Below, one piece after another: positions 50,070 through 61,500 of a stretch of 64,000 nucleotides of DNA. How positions within the stretch are numbered: position 1 is the first letter of the stretch; each line of letters starts with the position of its first letter. The position numbers and the translations under genes were made by a program. Below the pieces are notes generated by a model. It saw nothing but the letters and a program-made list of their open reading frames with translations. It did no database searches and was not told the origin of the DNA. The stretch lies in contig NZ_CP130318.1 in the NCBI RefSeq assembly GCF_032268605.1, positions 1,701,001-1,765,000 on the forward strand, given 5' to 3'. Source of the DNA: Paenibacillus aurantius. Its GTDB lineage: Bacteria > Bacillota > Bacilli > Paenibacillales > NBRC-103111.

Positions 50070-50822
50070 ATGCTGTCCGTCAAACGTCATGAAATCATTA
50101 TGGAGAAGCTGCTGCAGGAACGGTCGGTTACCGTCTCGGAGCTTGGCAGCTTGCTTGGGGTAACGGAGAAAACGGTTAGAGAAGACCTGGAGAAGCTCGA
50201 GCAGAAGGGCCTGCTGCGCCGGATGCGAGGCGGGGCGGTTCTGGCAGTGGAGGAGGACGCGGGCCTTTTGTCCGTGGAAACCCCCAACACCAAGCTCCTG
50301 CCCGAGAAGCTGCAGGCGGCCCGGAAGGCCCTCCGTTACATCGAGCCGAACGATATCATAGCGCTTGACGGCGGCAGTACGACACTGGAGCTGGCCAAGC
50401 TGCTCGAGAACGAGCCGCTGACCGTCATCACCAATGATGTGTACATCATCGGAGAGCTTGCCCGAAAGGACCGGATTCGGCTGGTTGTTCCCGGGGGGCA
50501 GCGGACCCGCAATCTCCTTGTGGGAGAAGAAGGGGTGAACGCCCTGCGCCGCATGAATATCCGCAAAGCGTTCATTACCGCCACGGGGATTCATCCCGAA
50601 TACGGGCTGACGATTTATACCGGGGCTCTCGTGGAGCAGAAGCAGACGATGATGGAGAGAGCGGAGAAGGTGTATGTGGTGGCCGATCACAGCAAGTTTG
50701 ACAAGAGCGCCCTGCTGACCTTTGCCAAGCTTTCCGATTTGGATTTGATTATTACGGATTCGGGCTTGACTCCGGAACGGGCCGAAAGGTACCGGAATGC
50801 CGGAGTCGGCATCGACCTGTAA
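50070..50822 (+). CDS. DeoR-family transcriptional regulator
   Basis: The 250-residue product has an N-terminal helix-turn-helix (KRHEIIMEKLLQERSVTVSELGSLLGVTEKTVREDLEKLEQKGLLRRMRGGAV), then a DeoR sugar-phosphate sensor domain (IIALDGGSTTLELAKLL and KVYVVADHSKF). Lying between kduI and kduD, it probably controls this operon in response to a hexuronate-derived sugar phosphate. The direct repeats upstream of kduI are the likely site. It is 17 bases after kduI and 15 before kduD. Confidence 0.92.
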   Translation: MLSVKRHEIIMEKLLQERSVTVSELGSLLGVTEKTVREDLEKLEQKGLLRRMRGGAVLAVEEDAGLLSVETPNTKLLPEKLQAARKALRYIEPNDIIALDGGSTTLELAKLLENEPLTVITNDVYIIGELARKDRIRLVVPGGQRTRNLLVGEEGVNALRRMNIRKAFITATGIHPEYGLTIYTGALVEQKQTMMERAEKVYVVADHSKFDKSALLTFAKLSDLDLIITDSGLTPERAERYRNAGVGIDL

Positions 50823-50837
50823 CCATGGGGTGAAGAG

Positions 50838-51593
50838 ATGAAGCTGTTTGATTTAACCGGCCGGACGGCCGTCGTTACCGGAGCGGGGCGCGGTCTCGGA
50901 CAAGGTCTAGCCGTAGGCTTGGCCGAGGCGGGAGCCGATGTCGTCCTCGTGACCAACGGAAGCAGCGCGGAAGAGACGAAGGCGCAGGTGGAAGCGCTGG
51001 GCCGCCGGGCTCATGCGATTCAAGCCGATGTCAGCGACGAGAGCAAACTGGAAGAGATCGTCCGGGGAACGCTGGACCGCTTCGGCAGGATTGATATTCT
51101 GGTTAACAACGCCGGAATTATCCGGCGCACGCCGGCTGCGGAGCATTCCTCTAAGGATTGGCACGACGTGCTGGACGTTAACTTGAATTCCGTTTATTTT
51201 CTTTGCCAGCTCGCAGGCAGGGAAATGATCAAGCAGGGCTCCGGCAAAATCATCAACATCGCCTCCATGCTGTCCTTTCAGGGCGGCATCAATGTACCCG
51301 GCTACACGGCCAGCAAGCATGCGGTGGCTGGGCTGACCAAGGCCCTGGCCAACGAATGGGCCGGCAAAGGCGTGAATGTCAACGCCATTGCTCCGGGCTA
51401 TATGGCGACCGACAATACGGAAGCGCTTAGGAACGATCCGAACCGCAGCCAGCAAATTCTGGAGCGGATTCCAGCGGGACGGTGGGGCACCATTGACGAC
51501 ATGAAGGGGCCGGCCGTTTTCCTGGCTTCCGAGGCAGGTGCTTATATGAATGGACACATTCTTTGCGTCGATGGCGGATGGATGGCCCGCTAA
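50838..51593 (+). CDS. kduD: 2-dehydro-3-deoxy-D-gluconate 5-dehydrogenase KduD
   Basis: This short-chain dehydrogenase reduces the KduI product to 2-keto-3-deoxygluconate. The 251-residue product has the nucleotide motif TGAGRGLG (14-21), NNAG (90-93) and the catalytic Ser143, Tyr156 and Lys160 (YTASK). It begins MKLFDLTGRTAVVTGAGRGLGQG, like known KduD. The next pathway steps (KDG kinase and KDPG aldolase) are not in the window. Confidence 0.92.
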   Translation: MKLFDLTGRTAVVTGAGRGLGQGLAVGLAEAGADVVLVTNGSSAEETKAQVEALGRRAHAIQADVSDESKLEEIVRGTLDRFGRIDILVNNAGIIRRTPAAEHSSKDWHDVLDVNLNSVYFLCQLAGREMIKQGSGKIINIASMLSFQGGINVPGYTASKHAVAGLTKALANEWAGKGVNVNAIAPGYMATDNTEALRNDPNRSQQILERIPAGRWGTIDDMKGPAVFLASEAGAYMNGHILCVDGGWMAR

Positions 51594-51613
51594 GAGGAAT
51601 GGATGGATACACG

Positions 51614-51653
51614 AAAAAGGAACCTGGAGCCGTTGGGCTCCTAGGTTCCTTTT
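51614..51653. terminator. Bidirectional terminator between kduD and the M20 gene
   Basis: AAAAAGGAACCTGGAGCC and GGGCTCCTAGGTTCCTTTT form a long stem around GTT, with A-rich and T-rich flanks for both convergent genes. Confidence 0.9.
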
Positions 51654-51717
51654 GTCGGTTTATCCCCAAAACGATCTTGCGAAGAAAGCCGTTTAGAGGG
51701 CGAGAGCCCCGTCCGCT

Positions 51718-52920
51718 CTAACGTCCCGCAGGCTGAAGCTCAAGGAACGCTCTCTCCGGAATGCTGCGGCGAAATTCTTCCTTGATTTCCTCGAGCAGCC
51801 CGGGGCGGGTCATAACATCGTAAGCCGTGGAGGCGAGCACTTTGGCGGCTAGAAGCATGCCTTCCATTGCGCGTTCGGTCATGGCGGATTCGCGGAATTC
51901 CTGCGTATGAAGCAAGTATTTCTCCTCGATGACTTTCACGTACGGGTGAATGGTGGGACAATGCCGGGAGACATTCCCGAGATCGAGCGATCCGCTGTCC
52001 TTCTCCTCCAGAATTTCGTCGGAACGGACTCCGGAAGCGATCAAATTCTCCGTAAAGGTCCGGGAAAGGGCCGCGTTGGTCACGAGATCATCGTACGAAT
52101 ATTCATAGTTGGACGTTTGGAGGCGGGCTCCCGTCTGAAGCGCGGCTCCTTCCGCGCACCGCAGCACCTTAGCCGCCACTTCGTCGGTATACGGACGGTT
52201 GGCCGAACGGATGTAGAACTGCGCCGCGGCATAATCAGGGATGATGTTGGCGGCTTTGCCTCCCTCGGTGATGATGCCGTGGATCCGGGTATGGCTTTGC
52301 AGCTGCTGGCGAAGCGCATTGATGGAGTTGAAAAGCTGAAGCACCGCGTCCAGGGCGTTGATTCCGTCGTGCGGGCTCGCTGCCGCGTGGGCCGGACGGC
52401 CGAAGTATTCGAACTCGATGGCGTCCATGGCGAGGGAGGTGCCGGACGGAATGTACGAATGGTACGGGTGGGCCATCAGGGCTACATCCACATCATCGAA
52501 CAGACCGGCGGCCGCCATGGGGACCTTGGCTCCTTTGGACTCCTCTGCCGGGGTTCCGTATACGCGGATCGTCCCGCCGATCTGATTGATGACGGCCTTA
52601 AGCCCGACGGCGGCGCCGATGCTCATCATGCAGATCAGGTGATGCCCGCACGCATGCCCCAAGTCGGGAAGGGCGTCATATTCGCTCAGAAAGGCTATTG
52701 TGGGACCGGGCTTAGGCGACGAGTAGGTGGCGAGGAAAGCCGTAGGCAGATCGAGCACACCGGTTTCCACTGTAAACCCATGCATACGCAGCTCTTCGGT
52801 CAAGCGCGCGCAGGCCAAAAACTCTTCATGCCCCAGCTCCGGATGCTGCCCTATATAGTGGGAGATTTCCTTGAAGCGCGTGGAGTAATGATCGATGGTT
52901 TGGTGAATAATGGATTTCAT
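51718..52920 (-). CDS. M20 family amidohydrolase/peptidase (AbgB/PM20D2-like)
   Basis: The 400-residue metallohydrolase has metal-site motifs SEYDALPDLGHACGHHL (about 79-95) and GTPAEESKGAK (about 122-132), and the dimerisation-domain motif GRPAHAAASPHDGINALDAVL. The wording is nearest to the aminobenzoyl-glutamate or dipeptide hydrolases of the PM20D2/AbgB group. It removes an acyl or aminoacyl group from an amino acid conjugate; the exact substrate is unknown. GGGGGAT precedes the ATG. It is divergent from the amino acid ABC transporter, which suggests linked scavenging. Confidence 0.85.
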   Translation of the reverse strand: MKSIIHQTIDHYSTRFKEISHYIGQHPELGHEEFLACARLTEELRMHGFTVETGVLDLPTAFLATYSSPKPGPTIAFLSEYDALPDLGHACGHHLICMMSIGAAVGLKAVINQIGGTIRVYGTPAEESKGAKVPMAAAGLFDDVDVALMAHPYHSYIPSGTSLAMDAIEFEYFGRPAHAAASPHDGINALDAVLQLFNSINALRQQLQSHTRIHGIITEGGKAANIIPDYAAAQFYIRSANRPYTDEVAAKVLRCAEGAALQTGARLQTSNYEYSYDDLVTNAALSRTFTENLIASGVRSDEILEEKDSGSLDLGNVSRHCPTIHPYVKVIEEKYLLHTQEFRESAMTERAMEGMLLAAKVLASTAYDVMTRPGLLEEIKEEFRRSIPERAFLELQPAGR

Positions 52921-53009
52921 GGTGCATCCCCCATAATTTCGTGTAAAAAAGATTATTCCTATATCATAAGAAATATCCGCGCGGCCGACAATAGCCTAAG
53001 AAATGACAG

Positions 53010-53038
53010 TTGAATCCGGCCGGGAAATCTTTTATAAT
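53010..53038 (+). promoter_or_regulatory. Sigma-A promoter of the amino acid ABC operon
   Basis: TTGAAT (53010-53015) and TATAAT (53033-53038) are exactly 17 bases apart. Initiation would fall near 53045. Confidence 0.85.
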
Positions 53039-53056
53039 GGCTGAGTTATTGACCAT

Positions 53057-53070
53057 TGTATAATTATACA
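53057..53070 (+). promoter_or_regulatory. Perfect 14-bp palindrome, candidate ArgR/AhrC box
   Basis: TGTATAATTATACA is fully self-complementary and lies about 12-25 bases downstream of the expected transcription start. It resembles the ARG box core (TGAATAATTATTCA), differing by one symmetrical change in each half. The binding protein is inferred, not shown. Confidence 0.5.
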
Positions 53071-53100
53071 CCACGATAGACAATCAGGGAGGAATTATTC

Positions 53101-53892
53101 ATGTTTAGAAAAATGTTTACCGGCTTTCTCGCCGTCAGTCTTGTCGCCATGCTTGCCGGCTGCGGGGCCAAGGACACCAAGCTGGCCGATATCCAGAAGT
53201 CGGGCAAGCTCGTGCTGGGGACAAGCGCCGACTACCCTCCTTATGAATTTCATAAGAAGGTGAATGGCAAAGATGAAATCGTAGGATTCGATGTGGAAAT
53301 CGCCAAAGCGATCGCCGCCGATCTGGGGGTACAGCTGGAGATTAAGGACATGAGCTTTGACGGCCTGCTGGCGGCCCTCACCGCCGGGAACGTCGATATC
53401 GTCCTAGCTGGCATGACACCGGACGAGAAGCGCAAGAAGAGCGTGGACTTCTCCAAAATTTATTACCAGGCGGAGCAAGGTGTCGTCGTACCGGCTGCCA
53501 ACAAAGACAAATATAAATCCATGGACGATTTGAAAGGCTTGAGGATCGGCGTTCAAACGGGCTCCATCCAGGAAGAAATCGCCAAAACCCAAATTCCGAA
53601 TGCGGATATTAAAGGACTGCAATCCGTCTCCGACCTAATGCTTCAGCTGAAATCCAATAAAGTGGATGCGCTCGTCGTCGAGCTGCCGGTTGCCACTGCT
53701 TATGTCGATAAGAATAAAGAACTGGCCGTTTCCGGTCTCAAGCCGAAAGAAGCGGTGGGAGGCTCAGCGGTGGCCATCAAGAAAAACAATCCAAGCCTGG
53801 TGAAGGAAGTGGACAAAACCATCGATAAGCTGATCAGCGGGAAGAAGATCGATGAGTTTACGAAGAACGCTTCCGCCCAAATGGCAGAGTAG
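53101..53892 (+). CDS. Polar amino acid ABC transporter substrate-binding lipoprotein
   Basis: The 263-residue product has a lipoprotein signal (lipobox LAGC, Cys21) and the family 3 solute-binding fold: VLGTSADYPPYEFH, IVGFDVEIAKAIAADLG and MSFDGLLAALTAGNVDIVLAGMTPDEKRKKSVDFS. Cationic or polar amino acids are the usual ligands. An ArgR-like palindrome in the leader hints at arginine. GGGAGGAA precedes the ATG. Permease and ATPase genes follow in order. Confidence 0.93.
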   Translation: MFRKMFTGFLAVSLVAMLAGCGAKDTKLADIQKSGKLVLGTSADYPPYEFHKKVNGKDEIVGFDVEIAKAIAADLGVQLEIKDMSFDGLLAALTAGNVDIVLAGMTPDEKRKKSVDFSKIYYQAEQGVVVPAANKDKYKSMDDLKGLRIGVQTGSIQEEIAKTQIPNADIKGLQSVSDLMLQLKSNKVDALVVELPVATAYVDKNKELAVSGLKPKEAVGGSAVAIKKNNPSLVKEVDKTIDKLISGKKIDEFTKNASAQMAE

Positions 53893-53902
53893 GGTGGGGT
53901 AA

Positions 53903-54556
53903 GTGGACTTTTCCTTTTTGCCTGAATACTACGACTATTTCCTGAAGGGTGCTCAAATCACCATCTACCTATCTATTGTGACGGTCGTGCTTGGGGTCCT
54001 TTTGGGGATTCTGCTCGCCCTCATGAAAATGTCGGAGATCAAGCCGTTCCGCTGGGCGGCCACCGCTTATATCGAGTTCATCCGGGGGACTCCGCTTCTC
54101 GTTCAGCTATTCATCATCTTCTACGGCCTCCCCCAGCTTTCGCAGTTTCTCGAGATGCCGGATTTCGTAGCCGGAGCCTTGGCTTTGTCCATCAACAGTG
54201 CGGCGTATGTGGCGGAAATTTTCCGTGCCGGGATTCAAGCCATTGACAAAGGCCAGATGGAAGCGGCCCGTTCCCTCGGGATGAGCAAACGGATGGCGAT
54301 GCGGCATATCATTCTGCCCCAGGCCTTCAAGAACATTCTTCCGGCACTAGGCAATGAGTTTATTGTCGTCATCAAGGAATCCTCGATCGTCATGGTCATC
54401 GGGATTCATGAGCTCATGTACAACGCCAACGTCGTCAAAGGGGCCATCTACCGGCCTTTCGAGCCGCTTGTCGCGGCTGCCATTCTATACTTCATTCTCA
54501 CCTTCACGCTGTCTAAGCTGCTGGGTGTTGCCGAGAGGAGGATGAGGACGGAATGA
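53903..54556 (+). CDS. Amino acid ABC transporter permease
   Basis: The 217-residue HisM-type permease has about five helices. It includes [23 protein letters not shown] and the EAA loop ([33 protein letters not shown]), which contacts the ATPase. The start is GTG 53903, 10 bases after the binding-protein gene. The stop overlaps the ATPase start (ATGA). A single permease gene implies a homodimer. Confidence 0.94.
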   Translation: MDFSFLPEYYDYFLKGAQITIYLSIVTVVLGVLLGILLALMKMSEIKPFRWAATAYIEFIRGTPLLVQLFIIFYGLPQLSQFLEMPDFVAGALALSINSAAYVAEIFRAGIQAIDKGQMEAARSLGMSKRMAMRHIILPQAFKNILPALGNEFIVVIKESSIVMVIGIHELMYNANVVKGAIYRPFEPLVAAAILYFILTFTLSKLLGVAERRMRTE

Positions 54557-55275
54557 TCCAAGTAACAGGGCTGAAGAAGGCGTTCGGCGATCTGCACGTT
54601 CTGAAAGGGATTGATATGGAGATCGCCAAGGGCGAGGTGGTTGTTGTGATCGGGCCGAGCGGGTCCGGCAAAAGCACCTTCCTGCGCTGCCTGAATCTCC
54701 TCGAGGTTCCGAGCGGCGGGGAGATCGTTTTTGAAGGGATCTCCATTACGGATCCGAAGCAGGACATCAACAAGCTGCGCCAGAAGATGGGAATGGTGTT
54801 CCAGCAGTTCAATCTGTTCCCTCACCTGTCCATTATGGACAACATCACCCTGGCCCCCCGCAAGGTAAAAGGCGTTCCCCAGGCGGAAGCCGAGACGGAG
54901 GCGAGGAGACTGCTTAAGCTCGTAGGCCTCGAAGACAAAGCGTCGAGCTTCCCGGGACAGCTGTCGGGCGGTCAGAAACAGCGGATTGCGATTGCCCGCG
55001 CCCTAGCTATGAATCCCGATGTGATGCTGTTTGACGAGCCGACCTCCGCCCTGGATCCCGAGATGGTGGGCGAGGTGCTGGACGTCATGAAACGGCTCGC
55101 CTCCGGGGGCATGACCATGGTTGTCGTTACCCACGAGATGGGCTTTGCCCGCGAGGTCGGCAACCGGATCGTTTTCATGGACGGGGGCGTCGTGGTGGAG
55201 GAAGGCAAGCCGCAGGAGCTTTTCGGAAACCCGAAGCATCCGCGGACGAAGGATTTTTTGGCTAAAGTTCTATAA
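54553..55275 (+). CDS. Amino acid ABC transporter ATP-binding protein
   Basis: The 240-residue ATPase of the GlnQ/HisP group has Walker [10 protein letters not shown] (about 34-42), Q-loop FQQFNLFPH, signature [15 protein letters not shown], Walker [13 protein letters not shown] and the H-loop His in [12 protein letters not shown]. The start overlaps the permease stop by 4 bases. No strong terminator follows. Confidence 0.97.
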   Translation: MIQVTGLKKAFGDLHVLKGIDMEIAKGEVVVVIGPSGSGKSTFLRCLNLLEVPSGGEIVFEGISITDPKQDINKLRQKMGMVFQQFNLFPHLSIMDNITLAPRKVKGVPQAEAETEARRLLKLVGLEDKASSFPGQLSGGQKQRIAIARALAMNPDVMLFDEPTSALDPEMVGEVLDVMKRLASGGMTMVVVTHEMGFAREVGNRIVFMDGGVVVEEGKPQELFGNPKHPRTKDFLAKVL

Positions 55276-55547
55276 ACGGATAAGGAAACCGGCCTGGGCT
55301 CGGGTACGGATTTCCGGTCTGGCTTTTTCGCTAGTAAGGCACAGCCTATCAGCGGAAAAGCCTTTTTTTGTGGCAAAACGGGAAGGATAACGATGGGGCT
55401 GCCTGCTGCCGGAGCTTGGCGTTCCATTAAATTGGTTCTTCCCGGATATGACAAAAACCGATAAAATGAAGAGTGAGAATATATGTTTCAGTTTGCTGCA
55501 CTATTACGGTGCGGGATAACGACTTTATATACGAAAGGAACCGGACC
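55276..55547. other. Intergenic region before the hybrid kinase
   Basis: No gene or strong terminator is visible. An imperfect CCGG-based hairpin with CTTTTT near 55313 might end the ABC operon. I could not assign a promoter for the kinase with confidence. Confidence 0.4.
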
Positions 55548-58500
55548 ATGGCCAATCAGGATACGAATACGCCGGAGCAGAATGAGAATCATTTGGATCC
55601 GAAGGATTTGCTCCACGCTTTAATGGCTTTCAAGAAAGGAGACTTCTCCGTAAGGCTTCCTTATGACAAGAGCGGTCTGGCAGGCAAAATTGCCGATACC
55701 TTCAATGAAATTATGGATACGCAGCAGGAACTGGTAGGCGAGGTTCAGGATGTCGCCAATGTCGTCGGCAAGGAGGGGAAGCTGAGCCGCCGGTTTACCT
55801 TGAAGAATCGTGACGGCTCTTGGGAAACCCTTACCGATTCCTTGAACGGACTCGTTGCCGATCTGTCCCAGCCTACCGTTGAGATGGTTCGGGTGATTGG
55901 GGCGGTTGCCCGCGGCGACCTGACCCAGAAGATCGATCTGGAGACCGAAGGACGCGCCTTGACCGGCGAGTTTCTGAGAACGGCGAATAACTTTAATACG
56001 ATGGTCGACCAGCTGTCCACCTTTGCTTCCGAGGTTACACGGGTGGCCTATGAGGTAGGAACGGAAGGGAAATTAGGCGGACAAGCCCAGGTTAAGAATG
56101 TATCGGGCACTTGGAAGCTCCTGACGGACAGCGTCAACTTCATGGCGAGCAATTTGACCGATCAGGTGCGGAACATCGCGACGGTTACCACCGCGGTGGC
56201 CAATGGCGACCTCTCCAAGAAGATCACGGTGGATGCCAAGGGCGAGATTCTCCAGTTGAAGAGCACGATTAACACAATGGTGGATCAGCTGAGCACCTTT
56301 GCTTCCGAGGTTACGCGCGTTGCCCGTGAAGTCGGGACGGAAGGAAAGCTCGGCGGCCAAGCCGAGGTTAAAGGCGTAGGCGGTACGTGGCGTGATTTGA
56401 CCGAGAGCGTCAACTATATGGCGAGCAACCTCACTAATCAGGTACGGAACATCGCGGTGGTCACTACGGCCGTGGCCAACGGGGATTTGACCAAGACGAT
56501 AACGGAAGAGGCCCAGGGCGAAATTCTGGAGCTGAAGAATACGATCAATACGATGGTGGACCAGCTGAGCACCTTTGCCTCCGAGGTTACGCGCGTGGCG
56601 CGTGAAGTTGGTACCGAAGGAATTCTGGGCGGCCAGGCGGAAGTCACCGGCTTGGATGGAACGTGGAAGGATTTGACGGAAAGCGTCAATTCGATGGCGA
56701 GCAATCTGACGAACCAGGTACGGAATATCGCGGATGTGACGACGGCTGTAGCGAACGGGAACCTGTCGAAGCAGATCACCGTTGATGCCAAAGGGGAAAT
56801 TCTGGAGCTGAAGAGCACCATCAATACCATGGTCGATCAGCTGAGCACGTTTGCCTCCGAGGTCACCCGAGTCGCGCGCGAGGTCGGCACGGAAGGGATC
56901 CTGGGCGGCCAGGCGGACGTTCAAGGAGTTTCCGGTACGTGGAAAGACCTTACCGACAACGTTAACAACATGGCGAGCAGCTTGACCGATCAGGTGCGGA
57001 ATATCGCCGAGGTGACGACCGCGGTCGCGAACGGAGATCTATCGAAGCAGATCACCGTGGACGCCAAAGGGGAAATTCTGGAGCTGAAGAGCACGATGAA
57101 CACGATGGTTGACCAGCTCCGGCGGTTCTCATCCGAGGTTACGCGTGTGGCCCGTGAGGTTGGAACGGAAGGCATTCTGGGCGGCCAAGCGGATGTTCAG
57201 GGTGTAGCGGGAACCTGGAAGGATCTGACCGACAGCGTTAATTCGATGGCGAGCAACCTGACCAACCAGGTGCGCAACATTGCGGTGGTGACAACGGCTG
57301 TCGCGAACGGCGACCTGTCCAAAAAAATCACGGCCGACGCACAGGGCGAAATTCTTGAAATGAAGATCACCATCAACACGATGGTGGATCAGCTGAGTAC
57401 CTTTGCCTCCGAGGTAACGCGTGTGGCCCGCGAGGTGGCGACGGAAGGACAGCTGGGCGGCCAAGCCGAGGTTCAAGGCGTGGGCGGCACGTGGCGTGAT
57501 TTGACCGAGAGCGTCAACTACATGGCGAGCACGTTGACCGACCAGGTGCGTAACATTGCCGAGGTAACGACGGCCGTAGCCAACGGGGATCTCTCAAAGC
57601 AGATTACCGTGGACGCCAAGGGCGAAATCCTGGAAATGAAGAGCACGATCAACCGGATGGTGGATCAGCTTCGCACCTTCTCTTCCGAGGTTACCCGTGT
57701 GGCCCGCGAAGTAGGAACCGAAGGGAAGCTCGGCGGCCAGGCCCAGGTCGCCGGAGTGGAAGGCACATGGCGAGATCTGACCGAGAGCGTCAACTACATG
57801 GCGAGCAATCTGACCGATCAGGTGCGTAACATCGCGGCGGTGACGACGGCGGTGGCGAAGGGGGATCTATCGAAGAAGATTACGGCGGATTTCCAGGGAG
57901 AGATCCTCGAGCTCAAGAACACCATTAACACGATGGTGGATCAGCTGAGCACTTTTGCCTCCGAGGTAACGCGCGTGGCCCGCGAGGTCGGCACCGAAGG
58001 AAAGCTCGGGGGCCAGGCCGAGGTGGAAGGCGCAGGCGGTACGTGGCGTGACTTGACCGAGAGCGTCAACTACATGGCGAGCAACCTGACCGGTCAAGTG
58101 CGAAACGTGGCGGAAGTCACAACGGCCGTAGCCAGTGGAGACCTGACCAAGAAAATTACGGTCGACGTCAAAGGGGAAATGCTGCAGCTGAAGAACACGA
58201 TCAACACGATGGTGGATCAGCTGAGCACCTTTGCCTCCGAGGTCAACCGTGTCGCGAGCGAGGTCGGAATTGAAGGCAAGCTGGGCGGTCAAGCGGATGT
58301 TCAGGGGGTCTCCGGGACCTGGAAGGTACTGACGGACGGCGTTAACAACATGGCGAGCAACCTGACCGATCAGGTGCGTAACATCGCCGAGGTTACTACC
58401 GCTGTCGCCAAGGGAGATTTGACGAAGCAAATCACCGTTACCGCGCGCGGTGAAATTTCAGAGCTGAAGAATACGATCAACACAATGGTCGACCAGCTGA

Positions 58501-61500
58501 GCACGTTTGCCTCCGAGGTAACGCGCGTGGCTTATGAGGTTGGCACCGAAGGGAAGCTCGGCGGTCAGGCTCAGGTGAAAGGCATTGCCGGCACATGGAA
58601 GGATCTGACCGATTCCGTTAACTACATGGCGGGCAATCTGACGAATCAGGTGCGTAATATCGCGACCGTGACGACGGCCGTCGCCAACGGGGATCTGTCG
58701 AAGAAGATTACCGCCGATGCGCAGGGCGAAATTCTTGAGATGAAGAACACGATCAATACGATGGTCGATCAGCTCAGTACGTTTGCTTCTGAGGTAACCC
58801 GTGTAGCCCGGGAGGTTGGCACCGAAGGGAAGCTGGGCGGCCAGGCCGAGGTTAAAGGCGTAGGCGGCACATGGCGTGACTTGACCGAGAGTGTTAATAA
58901 CATGGCGAGCAACTTGACCAATCAGGTGCGGAACATCGCCGAGGTGACCACGGCTGTTGCTAACGGGAACCTCTCGAAGAAAATTACCGTTAATACTCAA
59001 GGGGAAATTCTGGAACTCAAGAACACCATCAATACAATGGTCGACCAGCTGAGCAACTTCGCTTCGGAGGTTACGCGCGTGGCGCGTGAATTCGGGACGG
59101 AAGGGAAGCTCGGCGGCCAGGCGGACGTTAAGGATGTATCGGGAACGTGGAAGGATTTGACCGATTCCGTTAACTACATGACGGGGAACCTGACGAGCCA
59201 GGTGCGGAACATTGCGGACGTTACCACGGCCGTCGCCAACGGCGACCTGTCGAAGAAGATCACCGTCGACGTAAAAGGCGAGCTTCTCGAACTGAAGAAT
59301 ACGATCAATACAATGGTGGATCAGCTGAACTCGTTTGCCTCCGAGGTTACGCGTGTGGCCCGTGAGGTGGGAACGGACGGTAAGCTGGGCGGCCAGGCGC
59401 AGGTCCGGGGAGTCGGCGGAACCTGGAAGGATCTCACCGATAACGTTAACATCATGGCGACGAACCTCACCGATCAGGTTCGGGGAATCGCCAAGGTGGT
59501 GACCGCCGTCGCGAACGGGGATTTGAAGCGCAAGCTGACGGTGGAAGCGAAGGGCGAGATCGCCGAGCTGGCCGAAACGATCAACAACATGATCGATACG
59601 CTCGCTATTTTTGCCGAGCAGGTTACTTCCGTGGCGCGGGAAGTTGGCGTAGAAGGGAAGCTGGGCGGCCAGGCGAGCGTTCCGGGAGCATCGGGAACGT
59701 GGCGGGACTTGACCGACAACGTTAATATGCTGGCCGAGACACTTACCACTCAGATCCGCGCCATCACGAATGTGGCGACGGCGGTAACGAACGGTGATCT
59801 GTCGCGTGCGATTGATGTTCAGGCCGCCGGTGAGGTGGCGACCCTTAAAGATAACCTGAACGAGATGATCCGGAATCTGAAGGAAACGACCCGCATCAAT
59901 ACCGAGCAGGATTGGCTCAAGACGAATCTGGCCAAGTTCAGCCGGATGCTGCAGGGGCAGCGGGATCTCTATGCCGTCTGCCGCATGATTCTGTCCGAGC
60001 TCGCTCCGCTTGTGTCCGTTCAGCACGGCGTGCTGTTCATTAACGAAACGCTTAACGGCGAGCAGGTGCTCAAGCTGTTTGCAAGCTACGCTTACCAGGA
60101 ACGCAAGCATCTGTCCAACCAGTTCAAGGCGGGAGAAGGTCTCTTGGGGCAATGCCTCATCGAGAAGCAGAGGATTCTGCTGACGAATGTGCCGCGCGAC
60201 TACGTGAGCATCAATTCGGCGCTCGGGGAGTCCACTCCGCTCAACATTGTGCTTCTGCCCATTATTTTTGAGGACCAGGTGCTGGCCGTTATGGAGCTCG
60301 CATCGTTCCGGTCCTTTACGCCGATCGACCTGGCCTTCTTGGATCAGCTGACGGAAAGCATCGGGATCGTTCTGAATACGATGCAGGCCAATATGCGGAC
60401 GGAGGAACTGCTCATGCAGTCCCAGTCCCTGACCGAAGAGCTTCAGCAGCAGCAGGAAGAGCTGCAGCACACGAATGAGGAGCTCGAGGAGAAGGCCAAG
60501 ATGCTCGTGCTGCAGAAGGCCGAGGTCGAGAGCAAGAACAAGGAAGTGGAGCTTGCCAAGCGATTCCTCGAGGAAAAGGCCGAGCAGCTGGCTCTGACCT
60601 CCCGGTACAAATCGGAATTCCTTGCCAATATGTCACATGAGCTTCGCACTCCGCTTAACAGCCTGCTTCTTCTGTCGGAGCAGCTGTCGGATAACGTGGA
60701 CGAGAATCTGACGGAGGAACAGGTTAAGTTCTCCAAGACGATTCATGAATCGGGGCTTGACCTGCTTAACCTGATTAACGATATTTTGGACCTTTCCAAG
60801 ATCGAATCGGGAACGGCCTCACCGGAGATGAACGAATTTAAGCTTAGCGAGCTGGCCGACAGTTTGGAGAGGACGTTCTCTCACATGGCAGTTGACAAGG
60901 GCTTGGACTTCCAGATCAAAATGGAGCCTACCCTGCCGGAAAGGATCACAACGGATTCGAAAAGGCTCCAGCAAGTGATGACCAACCTGCTTTCGAACGC
61001 GTTCAAATTCACGCACAAAGGGCAGGTCCACCTCCTGATCCGTCAGGTGAAGGAAGGCTGGGCGAACGATAACGAGATCCTTAACAACGCCAAAATGGTG
61101 CTGGCCTTCTCAGTGAGCGATACCGGAATCGGTATTCCGGAGAACAAGCAGCAAATCATTTTCGAAGCCTTCCAGCAAGCGGATGGAAGCACTAGCCGGG
61201 AATACGGCGGGACCGGGCTGGGCCTTGCCATTTCCCGTGAGATCAGCCATATGCTTCATGGGGAAATCAAGGTATTCAGCGTACCGAACCGCGGCAGTAT
61301 CTTTACCTTGTTCCTGCCGCTTGAGCTCGAACCGGCGCTGCTCCGGGAGAAGGAACCCAAAATGACTCCGGAAGAGGTGGAGTTCCAGGTAGCGGCGACG
61401 AAATATGTGCCCGAGGTCATTGACCTCAAGCCGACCAAGATCGATCTGCCAAGCGTCTTTATCGGCAACAGCACGGAAGAGCTCGAGGATGATCGGGGCC

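Noticed and set aside
55995..59858. Regularly spaced repeats as a possible CRISPR array
   Set aside because: The 276-bp period, continuous coding and protein-level conservation show coding HAMP modules, not short repeats with spacers.
58458..60470. 670-codon open frame on the minus strand inside the hybrid kinase gene
   Set aside because: It is antisense to a strongly conserved repeat gene. Its repetitive wording simply mirrors the HAMP modules, and several similar antisense frames occur along the array.
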